From positions 195,808,001-195,872,000 of the forward strand of contig NC_060207.1 of NCBI RefSeq assembly GCF_021130785.1: DNA of 64,000 bases. The letters run 5' to 3'. Shown piece after piece: positions 27,101-38,992 of the stretch. The position numbers and the translations under genes are program-made. The notes beneath the pieces were generated by a model. That model did not search any database. It was given only the letters and a program-made list of their open reading frames with translations, and had not been told where the DNA came from. Each line of letters begins with the position of its first letter. The stretch's first letter is position 1. This DNA is from Homalodisca vitripennis (Eukaryota; Arthropoda; Insecta; Hemiptera; Cicadellidae).

Positions 27101-30100
27101 AATTTTTTTTTTTTAAAAAATTTTTAAAAAATTTTTTTTCAATAAAAATTTGGGGTTTTTTTTTGGGGAAAAAAAAAAAACAAAAGTTTTTTAAAATTTT
27201 TTTTTTCTTTTTAAAAAATTTTTTTTGGTTTTTTTTTTAAAAAAGGTTTTATTTTTTTTCCGGGGGTTTTTTTAAAAAAAAACCCCTTTTTTTTTAAATG
27301 GAATTTTTTAAATTTAAAAAAAAAAAAGGGGAAAATTTTTTTTTTTTTTTTTAAATTTTTTAATTTTGGGCCAAAAAATTTTTTAAAAAAAAAATTTTTT
27401 TTAAATTAAAAAGGGTTTATTTTCAAATTTTTTTTTTTAAAATAAAAAAAAAACCCAAAAAAAAAAATTTTTTTTTTGGGAAATTTTTTGGGGGGAAGGG
27501 GAAAAAAAAAAATTTTGCCCCAAAAAAAATTAAATTTTTTTTAAAAAAAAAAAAAAAAAAATTTTAAAAAAGAAAAATTTTCAAAATTTTTTTTTGGGTT
27601 TAAAAAAAATTTCCCCAAAAAAAAAAAGGAAAAAAATTTTCCTTTTAAAAAAAAAAAAAAAAGGGGGGGGGTTTTTAAAAAAAAAATTTTTAAAAATTTT
27701 TTTTTTTTTTGGTTTTAAAAAATTTTTTTAAAAAAACCCGGGGGGGAAAAAAATTTTTTTTTTTTAAATTTTTTTTTTTAAAAAATTTACTTAAAACTTT
27801 TTTTTTTAAAAAATTTTTAAAAATTAAATTAAACCAAAATTTCCTTTTAATTTTTTTATTAAAAAAAAAAATTAAAAATTTTCCCCCCAAAAAAAAACCA
27901 AAATTTAAATTTTTTTAAAAACCCCTTTTTTTAAAAAAATTTTTTTTTTTTTTAAAAAAAGGGCCCCCAAAAAACCCCCAAAAAAATTTTTTTTTGGTTT
28001 TTTAAAAAAAACATTTTTTTTAAAAAATTTTTAAAAAATTTTTTAAATTTTTTTTAATTTTTCCCCCCCCCCTTTTTTTTTTTAAAAACCCTTTTTTTTT
28101 TTTCCCAAAATTTTTTTTTTCCCCCCTTTTTTTTTTTAAAAAAAGGGGGAAAAAAAAAATTTTTTAAAATTTTTAAAAGGAAAATTTTAAAAAAATTTTA
28201 AAATTTTTTAAATTTTTTTCGGTTTTAATTTAATTTTTTTTTTAAAAAAAAAAAAAAAATTTTAAAAATTTTTTTAAAATTAAAAAAAAAATTTTTTTTT
28301 TAAATTTTTTTTTTTAAAAAAAAATTTTGGGGCAATTTTTAAAAATTTAAAAATTTTTTTTAAAAAAAATTTAAAAAAAAAAAAAAAAAATTTTTTAAAT
28401 TAAAAATTTTTAAAACCCCCAAATTTTTTTAAAAAAAATTTAATTTTTTAAAATTTTTTTTTTTAAAATTTTTTTTTAAAAAAAAAATTTTTTTTTTTTT
28501 TTAAATTTTAAAAAAATTTAAAAATTTTAAAAAATTTTTTTTATTTTTTTTTTTTTTTTTATTTTTTAAATTTTTAAAAAAAAAAAAAAATTTTTGGTTT
28601 TTTTTTTTTTGCGGGGGGTTTTTTAAAAAAGGGTTTAAAATTTTTTTGGGGGGGGGGAAAAAAAAAGGGGTTTTTGGGTTTTCCCGGGTTTAAAAAAAAA
28701 AAAAGAAAATTTTAAAAAAAAAAATTAAAAATTTTTTTTAAATTTTCCCAAAAAAAAAAAAACCCCCCCAAAAATTTTTTTTTTTTCCTTTTAATTTTTT
28801 GGTTTTTTTTAAAAAAAAATTTTTTTTTTTTTTTTTTTTCCCCCCCCCCTTTTTTTTTTAAAAAAAAAACCCCAAAAAAAAACCCCCCAAAAATTTAAAA
28901 TTTTTTTTTAAAAATTTTTAAAAAAAATTTTTCTTTAAAAAATTTTTCCCCCCCCCCAAAAAAAAACCCCTAAAATTTTTTTTAAAAAAATTTGGGGTTT
29001 TTTTTTTTTAAAAAAAAAAAACCCTTAATTTTTTTTTCAAATAACCCGGGAAAAAAACCCCCCCTTTTTTTAAAAAAATTTTTTTAAAAAAAAAAACCAA
29101 AAAAAAAAAAAAAAAAAAATTTTTTTTAAAAAAAAAATACTTAAAAAAAAAAAACCAAAAAAACCCCAACCCCCCCCCCCCCCCAAAACCCAAAAAAAAC
29201 CAAAAAAAAAAAAAAAACCCCCCCCCCAAAAAAACCCCCTTTCCCCCCAAAAAAAAAAAAAATTTTTTTTTAAACCCCCAAAAACCCCCCCCCCAAAAAA
29301 AAAAAATTAAAACCCCAAAAAAAAAACCCCCTTAAAATTTTTTTTTTTCCCTTTAAAATTTTTCCCCCCCCCCTTCCCCCTTTTTTTTTTTCCCCCAAAA
29401 ACCCCCCCCAAAAAAAAAAAACCCCCAAAAAAATTTTTTTTAAAAAACCCCCTTTTTAAAAAAAAAAAAAAAAAAATTTTCCCCCCCCCAAAAAAAAAAA
29501 AAACCCCCCCAAAAAAAAAAAAATTCCCCCCCCCCCCCCAAAAAAATTATTTTAAAACCCCCCCCCAAAAAAAAAAAAAAAAAATTTCCCCCTTTCCCCT
29601 TTCCCTTTTCCCCCCTTTTTTTTTAATTTTTTTAAAAAAAACCCCTTTTAAAAAAAATTTTTTAAAAAATTTTTTTTAAAAACCCCCCCCCCCCTTTTTT
29701 TCCCCCCAAGGGAAAATTTTTTTAAAGGTTTTTTTTTAAAAATTTTTTAATTGGGTTTTTTTTTTAAAATTTAAAAAATTTTTTTTTTTTTTTTGTTTAA
29801 AAATTTTTTGGGGGGTTTTTTTTTTTGGGGGGGGGGTTTTTTTTGGGTTTTTGGGGGGGAAAGGGGGGGCCCCCCCAAAAAAAAAAAATTTTTTTCTTGG
29901 TTTTTTCCCAAAATTTTTTTTAAAAAAAAAATTTTTTTATTTAAAAATTTTTATTTTCCCAATTTTTTTTTTTAAAAACCCCCTTTTTAAAAAACCAAAA
30001 ACCCCCCCAAAAAAAAAAAAACCCCCCCCCCCCCCCCCCCTTAAAAAAATTTTTTTTTCCCCCCCCCCCCCCTTTTTTTTTTTAAAAAAAAATTTTTTTC

Positions 30101-30310
30101 CCAAAATTTTTTCCCCCCCCCAAAAAAAAAATCCCCAAAAAATTTTTAAAAAACCAAAAAAAAAACCCCCCCAAAAAAAAAAAAAAAAAAAATTTTTTAA
30201 AAAAAAAGGTTTTTTAAAAAAAAAAATTTTTTTTTTTTTTTTAAAAAAAAAAAAATTAATTAAAAAAAATTTTTTTTTAAAAAATTTTTAAAAGGGGGTT
30301 TTAAAAAATT

Positions 30311-30341
<31 letters not shown>

Positions 30342-33300
30342 GGGTTTTTTTTAAACCCCCTTTTTTTTAAAAAAAAAACAATTTTTTTTTTAAAAAAAAA
30401 GGGAAAAAATTTTTTTTAAAAAAAAAAAAATTTTTGGGGGGGTTTTTCCAAAAAACTTTTTTAAAAAAAATTTTAAAAAAAAGATTTTTAAATTTTTTTT
30501 AAAATTTTTTAAAATAAAAATTTTAAAAAAATTAAATTTAAAAAAAAACCCGGGGGGTTTTAGGGAAAAAAAAAAAATTTTTTTTTTTAAAAAAAAAAAA
30601 AAGTTTTTTTTTTAAAAAAGGGAAAAAAAAAAAGGGGGGGAAAAGCTTTTTGGGGGGGGGGGTTTTTTTTTTTTTTTTTTCCTTTTTAAAAAAATTTTTT
30701 TTTTTTAAATTTTTAAAATTTTTTTTCTTTTTAAAAAAAGGAAAAAAAAAAAAAAAATTTTTTTTTTTTGGGGTTTTTTTTTTTAAAAATTTTTTAAAAT
30801 TTTTTTTTTGGGGGTTTTTTAAAAAAAAAAAAAATTTTTTTTTAAAAAAAATTTTTTTTTTAAAAACCCCCTTTAAAAAATTTTTTTTAAAAAAATTTTT
30901 AAAAAAAAAATTTTTTTTTTTAAAAAAAATTTTTAAAAAATTTTTTTAAAAAATTTTTTTTTTTTTGGGGGTTTTTCCTTTAAAAAAAACCAAAATTTTT
31001 TTTTAAAAAAAAAATTTTTTTGGGGGTTTTTTTTAAAAAAACTTTTAAATTTAAATTTTTTTTTTTTTAAAAAAAATTTTTTTTTTTTTTAAAAAAGGGT
31101 TTTAAAAAATTTTTTAAAAATTTTAAAATTTTTTTAAAAAAATTTGGGGTTAAAAATTTTTTTTATTTTTAAAAAAAAAGGGAAAAAAAAAAAAAAAAAA
31201 TTTTTTTTAAAAATTTTTTTAAAAAAAAAAACCCAAAAAAAAAAAACCAAAAATTTTTTTTTAAAAAAATTTTTAAAAATTTTTTTTTTAATTTTTTTTT
31301 TTTTTCCCCTTTTAAAAAAAATTTTTTTTTTTTAAAAAAAAAAAAATTTTTTTGTTAAATTTTTTAAAAAAATTTTTTTGGGAAAAAAGGAAAAAAAAAA
31401 AAAATTTTTTTTAAAAAAAAAAAAAAAGGGGGGGAAAAAAAAAAAAAAAAAATTTTTAAAAAAAAAAAAAATTTTGGTTTTTAAAAAAAAAGGTTTTTTG
31501 GGGTTTTTTGGTTTTAAAATTTTTTTTTTTTTTAAAAAAAAAAAAAATTTTTTTTTTTTTGGGGGAAAAAAATTTTTGGGGGGGGTTTTTTTTTTAAAAA
31601 AACCCCAAAAGGGGCCCCCAAAAAAAAAACCCCCAAAAAAAGGGAAAAGGGGGTTTTTTTCCCCCCGGGTTTTTTTTTTAAAAAAAAAAATTTTTTTTTT
31701 TTTTTTTTTTTTAAAATTTTTTAAAAATTTTAAAACCCTTTTTTAAAATTTTTTAAAAATTTTTTTAAAAAAAAAAATTTTTAAAAAATTTTTTTTTTTA
31801 AAAAATTTTTTTTTTTTTTAAAAAAAAAATTTTTTTTTTTTTTTAAAAAAATTTTTAAAAATTTAAAAAAAAAAATTTTTTTTAAAAATTTTTTTTTTTT
31901 TAAAAATTTTTTTTTAAAAAAACCTTTTTTTTTTTTTTGGTTTTTTTAAAAATTTAAAGGTTTTTTAAATTAAAAATTTTTTTTTTTTTTTTTAAAAAAA
32001 AAAAAATTTTTAAAAAAAATTTTAAAATTTTTTAAAAAATTTTTTTTTCCCTTTTTAAAAACCCCTTTTTTTAAAAAAATTTTTTAATTTAAAAGGGTTT
32101 TTTTTTTTTTAAAAAAATTTCCCCCTTTTTTTTTTTTTTGGCTTTAAAAAAAAATTTAAAAAAAATTTTTTTTTTTTAAAAAAAAAAATTTTTTTAAAAA
32201 TTTTTTTTTTTTAAAAAAAAAAATTTTTTTTTTTCCCTAAAAATTTTTTTTTTAAAAATTAAAATTTTTTTTGTTTTGGGGTTTTTTTTTTTCCCAAAAA
32301 AAAAAAACCCCTTTTTTAACCCCCTTTTTTGGGGAATTTTTAAAAATTTTAAAAAAAAAAATTTTTTTTGGGGGCAAAAAAATTTTTTTTTTTTTGGCCT
32401 TTTTTTTTTTAAAAGGTTTTTTTTTTTTTTAAAAATTTTTTTTTAAAAAAAAATTTTTTTTTAAAAAAATTTTTTTTTTAAATTTTTGGGAAAATTTTTT
32501 TTTTCAAAAAAAAAAAAAAAAAAATTTTTGGGGAAAAAAAATTTTTTTGGGGAAAAAAAAATTTTTTTTTTTAAAAAAATTTTTAAAAAATTTTAAAAAA
32601 AAAATTTTTTTTGTGGGAAAAAAAAAAATTTTAAAAAAAAATCAAAAAGGAAAAAAAATTTTAAATTTTTTTAAAAAAAATTTTTTTTAAAAAATTTTAA
32701 ATTTTAAAAAAATTTTTTTTTAAAAAAAATTTTAAAAAATTTTTTTTATTTTTTTTTTTTTTTTAAAAAAAAAAAAGGGGGGTTTTTTTCGGGGTTTTTG
32801 GGGGGGAAAAAAAATTTTCCAAAAAAAATTTTTTTTAAAAAAAATTTTTTTTAAAAAAATTAAAAAAATTTTTTTAAAATTTTGGTTTTGGGGGGTTTTT
32901 TTTTTTGGGGGTTTTTTTAAAAAAAAACCTTTTAAAAAAAAAAATTTTAAAAAATTTGGGTTTTTTGATTAAAAAAATTTTAAAAAATTTTGGGGGGAAA
33001 AAAAAAAGGGGTTTTTTTTTTTTTTTTTAAAAAAAAGGGTTTTTAAAAAAAATTTTTTTTTTTTTTAAAAAAATTAAAAAAAATTTTTTTTTAATTTAAA
33101 AAACTAAACCTTTTTTTTTTTAAAAAAATTTTTTTTAAATTTTTTTTTTTTTTTGGGGCCAAAAAAATTTTTTTTTTTTAAAAAAAAAATTTCCTTTTTT
33201 TTTTTTAAAAAAATTTTTTTTTTTTAAAAAAAAAAAAACAAAAATTTTTTTAATTTGGGGTTTTTTTTAAAAAAAAAAAAAAAATTTAAAATTTTTTAAA

Positions 33301-33897
33301 AATTTAAAAAAAAAAAATTTTTTAAAAATTTTTTTTAAAAAGGGTTTTTTTTAAAAACCCGGGGTTTTTGAAAAAAATTTTTTTTAAAACCCAAAAAAAA
33401 ATTTTTTTTTTAAAAAAATTTTTAAAAAATTTCTTAAAAAATTTTTTTTAAAATTTTGGGGGGTTAAAAATTTTTTTTTAAAAAAATTTTAAAAAAAATT
33501 TTCCCCCAAAAAAAAAAAAGGGTTTTTTTCCCAAAAAATTTAAAAGGGGGGCCCCCCCAAAAAAAAAAAAGGGGGGGGGAAAAAAAAAATTTTTAAAAAA
33601 ATTAAAAAAAATTTTTTAAAAAAAATTTTTTTTTTTAAAAAAAAAAAAAGTTTCCCCAAAAATTTTTTTAAAATTTTTTTTTCCCCCCCAAAAAACCCCC
33701 CCCCCCAAAAAAAAAAAAATTTTTTCCCCCTTTTTTTCCCCTTTTAAAATTTTTTTTTTTTTTAAAAATTTTTTAAAAAAATTTTTTTTTTTTTTTTTGG
33801 GGGGTAATTTTTAAAAAAAAAAATTTTTTTTTTTTGGGTTCCCAAAAATTTAATTTTTAAAAAAAAAAAACCAAAAAAAAAAATTTTTTTTTTAAAT
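17289..33897. other. 16.6-kb homopolymer-run block, probable assembly artefact
   Basis: For about 16.6 kb the sequence is almost only runs of one base, typically 3-15 long, mostly alternating A and T with interspersed G and C runs. Single-base runs are rare. Unit order and run length show no period, so this is not a satellite. The longest C run is 50 bases. Local composition drifts: G runs are common around 23500-24350 and C runs around 28850-30130. Both flanks return abruptly to normal sequence. Open frames inside encode almost only Phe, Lys, Gly, Pro, Asn, Leu and Ile, as expected from TTT/AAA/GGG/CCC runs and their junctions, and are not genes. The most likely cause is failed base calling or consensus over a hard template. 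Confidence 0.9.
21264..21313. repeat. 50-bp C homopolymer inside the anomalous block
   Basis: An uninterrupted run of 50 cytosines, the longest G/C run in the block. It is probably part of the same artefact. Confidence 0.9.
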
Positions 33898-34273
33898 AGG
33901 GAGATTTCCCTATTTTAATATCTCAGGAAGTAGAAAAAATGTCATATCTGCATCTTAAGTCTTCACGAATATTAACAAAAACCATGTTCTCCGGCCTTAA
34001 TAACGGTTTATTCGGTTTATTTTACACTGTTAACACCTTATAACAGCATGATTTGGAACTCTATTTGAAATAAGATTTGATTTATTACAGCAGAAATATA
34101 AAGTTAAATAATTTATGAACATTCCCAAATGGGGTATCTGTGACCTAACATTACAGTTTATGCTACTGCGAAAGATGGTTAAAAAATAGTGGAAGAGATC
34201 GAAAATCTTTGTAAAAGCAACACTATTTTCCCACTACGTTAGGAATGTGAGGACCCCCTTTATTTCACTTATG
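33898..34273. other. Unique AT-rich flank
   Basis: Normal-complexity sequence resumes at 33898. It opens with a small inverted repeat, 'taggga' + 'gatt' + 'tcccta'. Nothing else recognised before the transposon. Confidence 0.5.
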
Positions 34274-34281
34274 CTCTATAA
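34274..34281. repeat. 8-bp target-site duplication, left copy
   Basis: CTCTATAA, identical to 36771-36778. It has the 8-bp length of hAT insertions and a central TA (nnnTAnnn), the pattern reported for Buster-type hATs. Confidence 0.92.
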
Positions 34282-34297
34282 CAGCGGTTCCCAAACT
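34282..34297 (+). repeat. hAT left terminal inverted repeat
   Basis: 'cagcggttcccaaact'. It pairs with the right end at 36756-36770 except for one extra base. Confidence 0.9.
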
Positions 34298-34733
34298 GGG
34301 GGGCGCGCCCCCCTGAGGGGGCGTGGAGAAAATCCAGGGGGGGGCGTGACCCCCAAATGAAATAAATAAAAAAAAATTACAAAAATAATTTCCTCAAATA
34401 TTACCCCCCTCCGCCATCCATGACCCCCACCACCCGTTACCCCCATTTGGCCCTTGGCGTGAGTGCGAGTGCCCCTCCACCCCTACCACGCCCGCCTACC
34501 ATCACCCCCACCGCATCTTCAATCCAATGTCAATAACCTTGCACTTTGTTCAGTGCTTGCGTTGTAACTAGCCCGTTCGCCAGTCCGTTGTGCCAACAGT
34601 GCTTTCCGTAAATTTAAATCGTCAGGGTTTGCTGTATTGTGGGTGTTCTGTAATTGTTTGCGGACGTTTGAATTGGAGTAATTGTTTTTGTGTTGTGGGA
34701 GTTCTGTGTGAAGCGGGAATCAGAGAAGTGAAC

Positions 34734-36537
34734 ATGACAAAGAAAGCAAGTACATTGACGATTTACTCAATATGGGTTTGTTTCCTTGCTTAAATATAAT
34801 GTTGATCACCCTCAGTGCGTTATTTGCTATGAGGTATTAAGCAATGACGCGATGAGGCCTAATCGTCTTCTGAGACATTTGTCAACCAAACATGCCTCTT
34901 TAAAGGAAAAACCCTAAAGAGTTTTTCGCTGCAAAATCTAAGAATTTAAAGCGCATGAAGTTAGATACCCACTGGATCTGCTGCTCAGCATCTCTAAAGT
35001 GCTTGAAGCTTCATATGAATTATCTCTTATTATTGCTAAGGAAAAGAAAAGTCACACTATTGGTGAAACGCTTGTTAAACCGTGCATTTTAAAAGCAGCC
35101 GATGTTGTCCTTGGATGATAGTAGGCAAAAGCTATCACAAATACCACTTTCAGAAAACCCCGTTAAAACGCCGCATTGATGATATGGCCAAGGATATTAA
35201 AAACCAGGTGGTTGATGCAATAAAAAAATCCCCCGTTTTTTTGCTACCCAGCTTGACGAGAGTACAGACATAGCAAAATGCTCTCATTTGCTTGTATATG
35301 TTCGTTAAATTGAAAATGAAAGAATGAAGGATGAACTGATGTTTTCTATGAGCTGTTGACCATTACTAAAGCTTAGATGTGATGGAAGCAGTATCAGACT
35401 TTTTTAAGAAACACGAACTTTCTTGGCAAAAACTTATTGTGTATGCACAGATGGTGCTCCTTCAATGCTGGGTTCTCGTTCAGGCTTTTGTGCAGTTGGT
35501 CAAAGAGAAGAATGCTGATGTGGTTGGGATTCATTGTTTTATTCACCGCCAAGCCTTGGCAGCAAAAAACTCTTCCTAACCAACTCAATGCTGTTTTTTA
35601 AAACTTTGTATTAAAGTTTGTCAACTACGTTAAGAACAGTGCATTAAATACTCGACTGTTTAAAATTCTGTGTGAAGATTTAGGAAGTGATCACAAAACG
35701 CTGCTATTTCATACAGAAGTACGATGGCTATCAAAAGGCAAATATGTTGGGAAGACTATTTGAACTCCCCTGATGAAGTGATAACGTTTTTGGCACAGCA
35801 GAAACAAAACGAGGCTTAGTGCAGATTTCAAAAAACCCTGGAACCAAGTGATTTTGGCCTATTTATCTGACTTTTTGACACGTTAAATAACCTAAACTTG
35901 AGACTGCAAGGTGCAGACTCAAATATGTAAAAACATCGGGATGCCTTTAAGATGTACGTTGAGAAACCTTAAAAACTTTGGATACGTAAAGTGTCAATGA
36001 ACCCAGCAACTATTTTAAGTTTCAGCAAAGTAGTGTCAGTCTCAGAAGAAGTATGTTTTTAGGACGTTTTTGAAAGGGGCCGCTTTTGAAAAACTTGATA
36101 ATTTGACCATTTGAAAAAAACCTCAAGGAGGAGTTCGCAGGAACTTTCCTAACTTGTCAGAGGAGTTGTTTCAAACTATCAACTGACCCGTTCAACATGG
36201 ACATACAGTTGCTGCCAGAAGAGTTGCAAGAGGAGGGAATAGAAATAAAAAATGACTCTGCTGCAAGATACGATTTTTACAAAATGGACAAACCCTCATT
36301 TTGGTTAAAGTACTTAAAAGTTTACCCCCGTGTTTCAGGGGAAAACTTTTTCGGATGTACTTGCCTTTTTCAACAACATACATGTGCGAAAAAGCGTTTT
36401 CAACTCTTGGGCGCGATCAAAACCAAGTACCGCAATAAACATGATGTCGAAAGTGACCTACGTGTGCTTTGTCTGAAACCAATCAACCAGGATTTTGTCA
36501 GCTTATCCAGAACATGCAAGCGCACCCATCTCACTAA
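34734..36537 (+). pseudogene. hAT transposase, ZBED5/SCAND3-like, frameshifted
   Basis: Decayed transposase of the surrounding hAT element. An N-terminal BED-type zinc finger is readable at about 34800-34900 (CVIC spacing, then HLSTKH). The catalytic region follows in pieces. 'QLDESTD' at about 35251-35271 holds the first acidic residue. 'CTDGAPSMLGSRSGF' starts at 35444 and holds the second. 'GIHCFIHRQALAAK' is at about 35526-35567 and 'HTEVRWLSKG' at about 35710-35740. The C-terminal hAT dimerisation segment ('AIKTKYRNKHDVESDLRV') is at about 36411-36465. I take ATG 34734 ('MTKKAS') as the original start and TAA 36535-36537, after 'QAHPSH', as the original stop. Several frameshifts and stops separate the pieces, for example a stop right after the BED finger at about 34914. 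Family proteins run about 600-700 residues, so this copy spans nearly the full length but cannot make protein. Confidence 0.93.
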
Positions 36538-36755
36538 ATTACATTTTTATGTTTTGTTTTTGTAAGTAGGTAGGCCCATTGTTTCACCTTCCTTAAATGA
36601 AAATGTATCTGTGTTACAATGTTAAATTTTGTATCAGTTATTATATTCGTTTTTCATGTAATACTTGTTTAAATTTTCACCATACGTACAATTATTGATA
36701 TTGTAGGGGGGCGTGGGGGAGTCTCCAAATAACCAGAGGGGGCGTGGTACAAAAA

Positions 36756-36770
36756 AGTTTGGGAACCCTG
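36756..36770 (-). repeat. hAT right terminal inverted repeat
   Basis: Plus-strand 'agtttgggaaccctg', the inverted match of the left end. It is followed at once by the second target-site copy. Confidence 0.9.
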
Positions 36771-36778
36771 CTCTATAA
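36771..36778. repeat. 8-bp target-site duplication, right copy
   Basis: CTCTATAA, identical to the left copy at 34274-34281. Confidence 0.92.
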
Positions 36779-38893
36779 GGACCTTTGAGCTTACTTCCAG
36801 AGTGACGGATATTCAGGATGGGTAAGGTTAGAAAGATGGCCAAGATCTCTTAAGGAATGATAGTGAACTGTCTCAGTCATATTAATTTAGAATATTACTC
36901 ATGTTACCACGATATTTTCAGTTAACGATGTGTCGCTCCTGGACATCCACACGGTTGCCCATTATATAAGGAATACATCGTTTATTTTGTACCTAGTACA
37001 GGTTTTAGTGGAAGGTATTACTATCCATAACTAAGCCCTTATGGAGTTAAAAAGAAACATTAAAAACTTAAATACGGCTCGTAGAAAAATGACTAAAACT
37101 ATAAACTCAAGAGTGGGTAATACTATAGGTATCAAGACATCATTTGGTAACTTGATTGTACTATTCCCATGTAGGATATATGGAACCTAAACTTATGAAA
37201 ATAGCTTTAAGTACTTATTTGCAATGGGTGTATAACAAAGTAAAGAAAACAGGCTTTGTATACAACATCCCAGCAACAAGTCACGATAAAATTCCATTGA
37301 TCCCTTACATAAAGCGAGCAACAACGGCTCACTTTACTTCCTGTGTTGTTTTTTGTGTTCTTAGCGGAATGCTTTCAGGAGATATTTCAACTTGTTTATC
37401 CAAACAAAAAGTTATTCTTACTGTTAGTAATACACTTTAATATGTTGAAAGTAAATAATAACATGTTTTAAAATATCTTTTTCATTTCGAAAATATGATC
37501 TAAAAAAAAATTATCGTTTCGGGAAAAATTTTGTCAATTACAGTAACAAGCCAATCTTATAAAACCTTTATGTATCGTATTTAGGGGTCAATTTCGAGGT
37601 TATAAATAGGTGAAGAGCTTACTTAACCAGTAAACCAGGGGATTACGTGGAGATAAAAAACCTACTGGAATATTTTGGGGAGGTAATCTCTTACGAAATT
37701 GGTTGTGAATTATTTTATTACACATTCTAAAGTGCGTTGTTACACCTTATTGGGTATCGCGCGTTGGTGAGGAGGTTAAGATAAGAAGGAGTTAAATTTA
37801 TCAGGATGTAAAAAGTTAAGCTGGAGCAACCACGTAAATTATAATGGTAAATTAATAAAATGTTCTTATTTTACACGGCAAAGTTAGTTTTAGGAAAACT
37901 TGTCTAACACTTGGTATAGACAAAAACGGTGCAAATTCAAAGAGCATTTTAATATTGACATTTTTCAGAACAAAATTTCACAGGTAGATTATTTTGTATG
38001 TATAATAAAACCGTTTAGGAATCAATGGGTCACAAAATTTATGAATCTGAAACTGTTTCATGTGGGTGAACTATACAAAAAGCAGGATTTTCTTTCATTT
38101 ATTAGTAAATACTCAAAACGAGTATCAAATTTTATTTAACGATGTAATGTAATTTTTATAATACAATGAATTGCTAAAGTTTTCCCAAATTTCAATGCCA
38201 ACTATAATTAAATTAATACAACTTATTTCATAAATTAAATTTACGGTTGAGTCTAAAATGACAGCACATTTTATTAAAGGATAAGAATTTTATTAGTGAT
38301 ATTGGGTTTTAAATTGTGACATAGTTTCAATATTGTATTGGTAAAAATAGAAATCCAGGTCCCCAATTTGAATATATGACACAGTTATCACAAATACTCA
38401 TAATTATTAGATAATATAAAAGAAAATACATTTCTCCCTCCGGTATAACTTTCACGTCCAAAACCACAAAAATTGGGCGTTAAAGATTTTATTTCCTAAT
38501 GATTTGACTTTAAAAGATTAACAATAATAAAATAAATTGATAAAATCATTTGAAAAAGTTAAAAAAATATATGGGGGGATCTTAGACAATATTATATTAG
38601 AGTTGATTTAGTGACTAGAATTTCATAAAGGGGCCAAGAGTACGCGGAATGTTCTGGAATCCAAGATTGTTTCTCTCATTATTACCATCGAAAATTTTTG
38701 AATTGTATTGTATTAAATTCTGTTATTAAACATTTTAAATTAGTTTTTTGGAAGCTTTTTAAGAAAAATTTTCCCTAATATAAAAATTACATACATAGAA
38801 TTATAAATCAATCATTTAGAAGTCTGGAAATAATTGTCCCAAAAATTTTATGCCAATTTATTGTATGTTCATATCAAAATTTTTAATGTATGT
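36779..38893. other. AT-rich non-coding tract
   Basis: Apart from dispersed repeat family C (listed separately) nothing is recognised. The 79- and 94-codon open frames here have no family features, and the second lies largely over the repeat. Confidence 0.5.
37252..37430. repeat. Dispersed repeat family C, copy 1
   Basis: Shares ordered blocks with 42480-42660: 'ctttgtata', 'aacatcc', 'aacaagtc.cgataaaa', 'tccattgatc', 'aaagcgagca', 'ttcactttact' or 'ctcactttact', 'aatgctttcagg' and 'gatatttca'. A weaker third copy is at 56643-56765. It is non-coding and the class is unknown. Confidence 0.65.
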
Positions 38894-38992
38894 CCCCCCC
38901 CCCCCACCCCCCCCCCCCCCCACCCCCCCCCCCCCCCACCCCCCCCCCCCCCCACCCCCCCCCCCCCCCACCCCCCCCCCCCCCCACCCCCC
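38894..38992. repeat. (C15A) minisatellite, exact 16-bp period
   Basis: A tract of cytosines broken by single adenines at 38906, 38922, 38938, 38954, 38970 and 38986, each exactly 16 bp after the last. The minus strand is therefore runs of 15 guanines separated by T, strongly able to form G-quadruplexes, with i-motif potential on the plus strand. The proline-rich open frame across it is a by-product of CCC codons. Confidence 0.93.

Larger units (their letters stand above)
34282..36770 (+). mobile_element. hAT transposon, Buster/ZBED5-like, non-autonomous relic
   Basis: A complete 2489-bp insertion bounded by terminal inverted repeats: left 'cagcggttcccaaact', right (inverted) 'cagggttcccaaact', matching apart from a one-base indel. 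Both start CAG, as in hAT elements. A perfect 8-bp target duplication flanks it. Subterminal regions are strikingly G/C-rich, with 'gggggcgtg' near both ends. The interior carries one broken transposase gene on the plus strand. End structure, target duplication and protein homology agree, so the class call is firm. Intact ends mean it could be mobilised in trans if an active relative exists; that is inference. Confidence 0.95.

Noticed and set aside
20855..31746. Many open reading frames of 60-146 codons inside the homopolymer block
   Set aside because: They translate to Phe/Lys/Gly/Pro-type runs only, arise from TTT, AAA, GGG and CCC stretches, and occur on both strands. Not genes.
17289..33897. 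Real satellite or centromeric DNA
   Set aside because: No repeating unit or period could be found. Run order and lengths are irregular.
36192..36843. Minus-strand frames at the right part of the hAT element
   Set aside because: Antisense to the transposase remnant and its terminus, with no conserved motifs.
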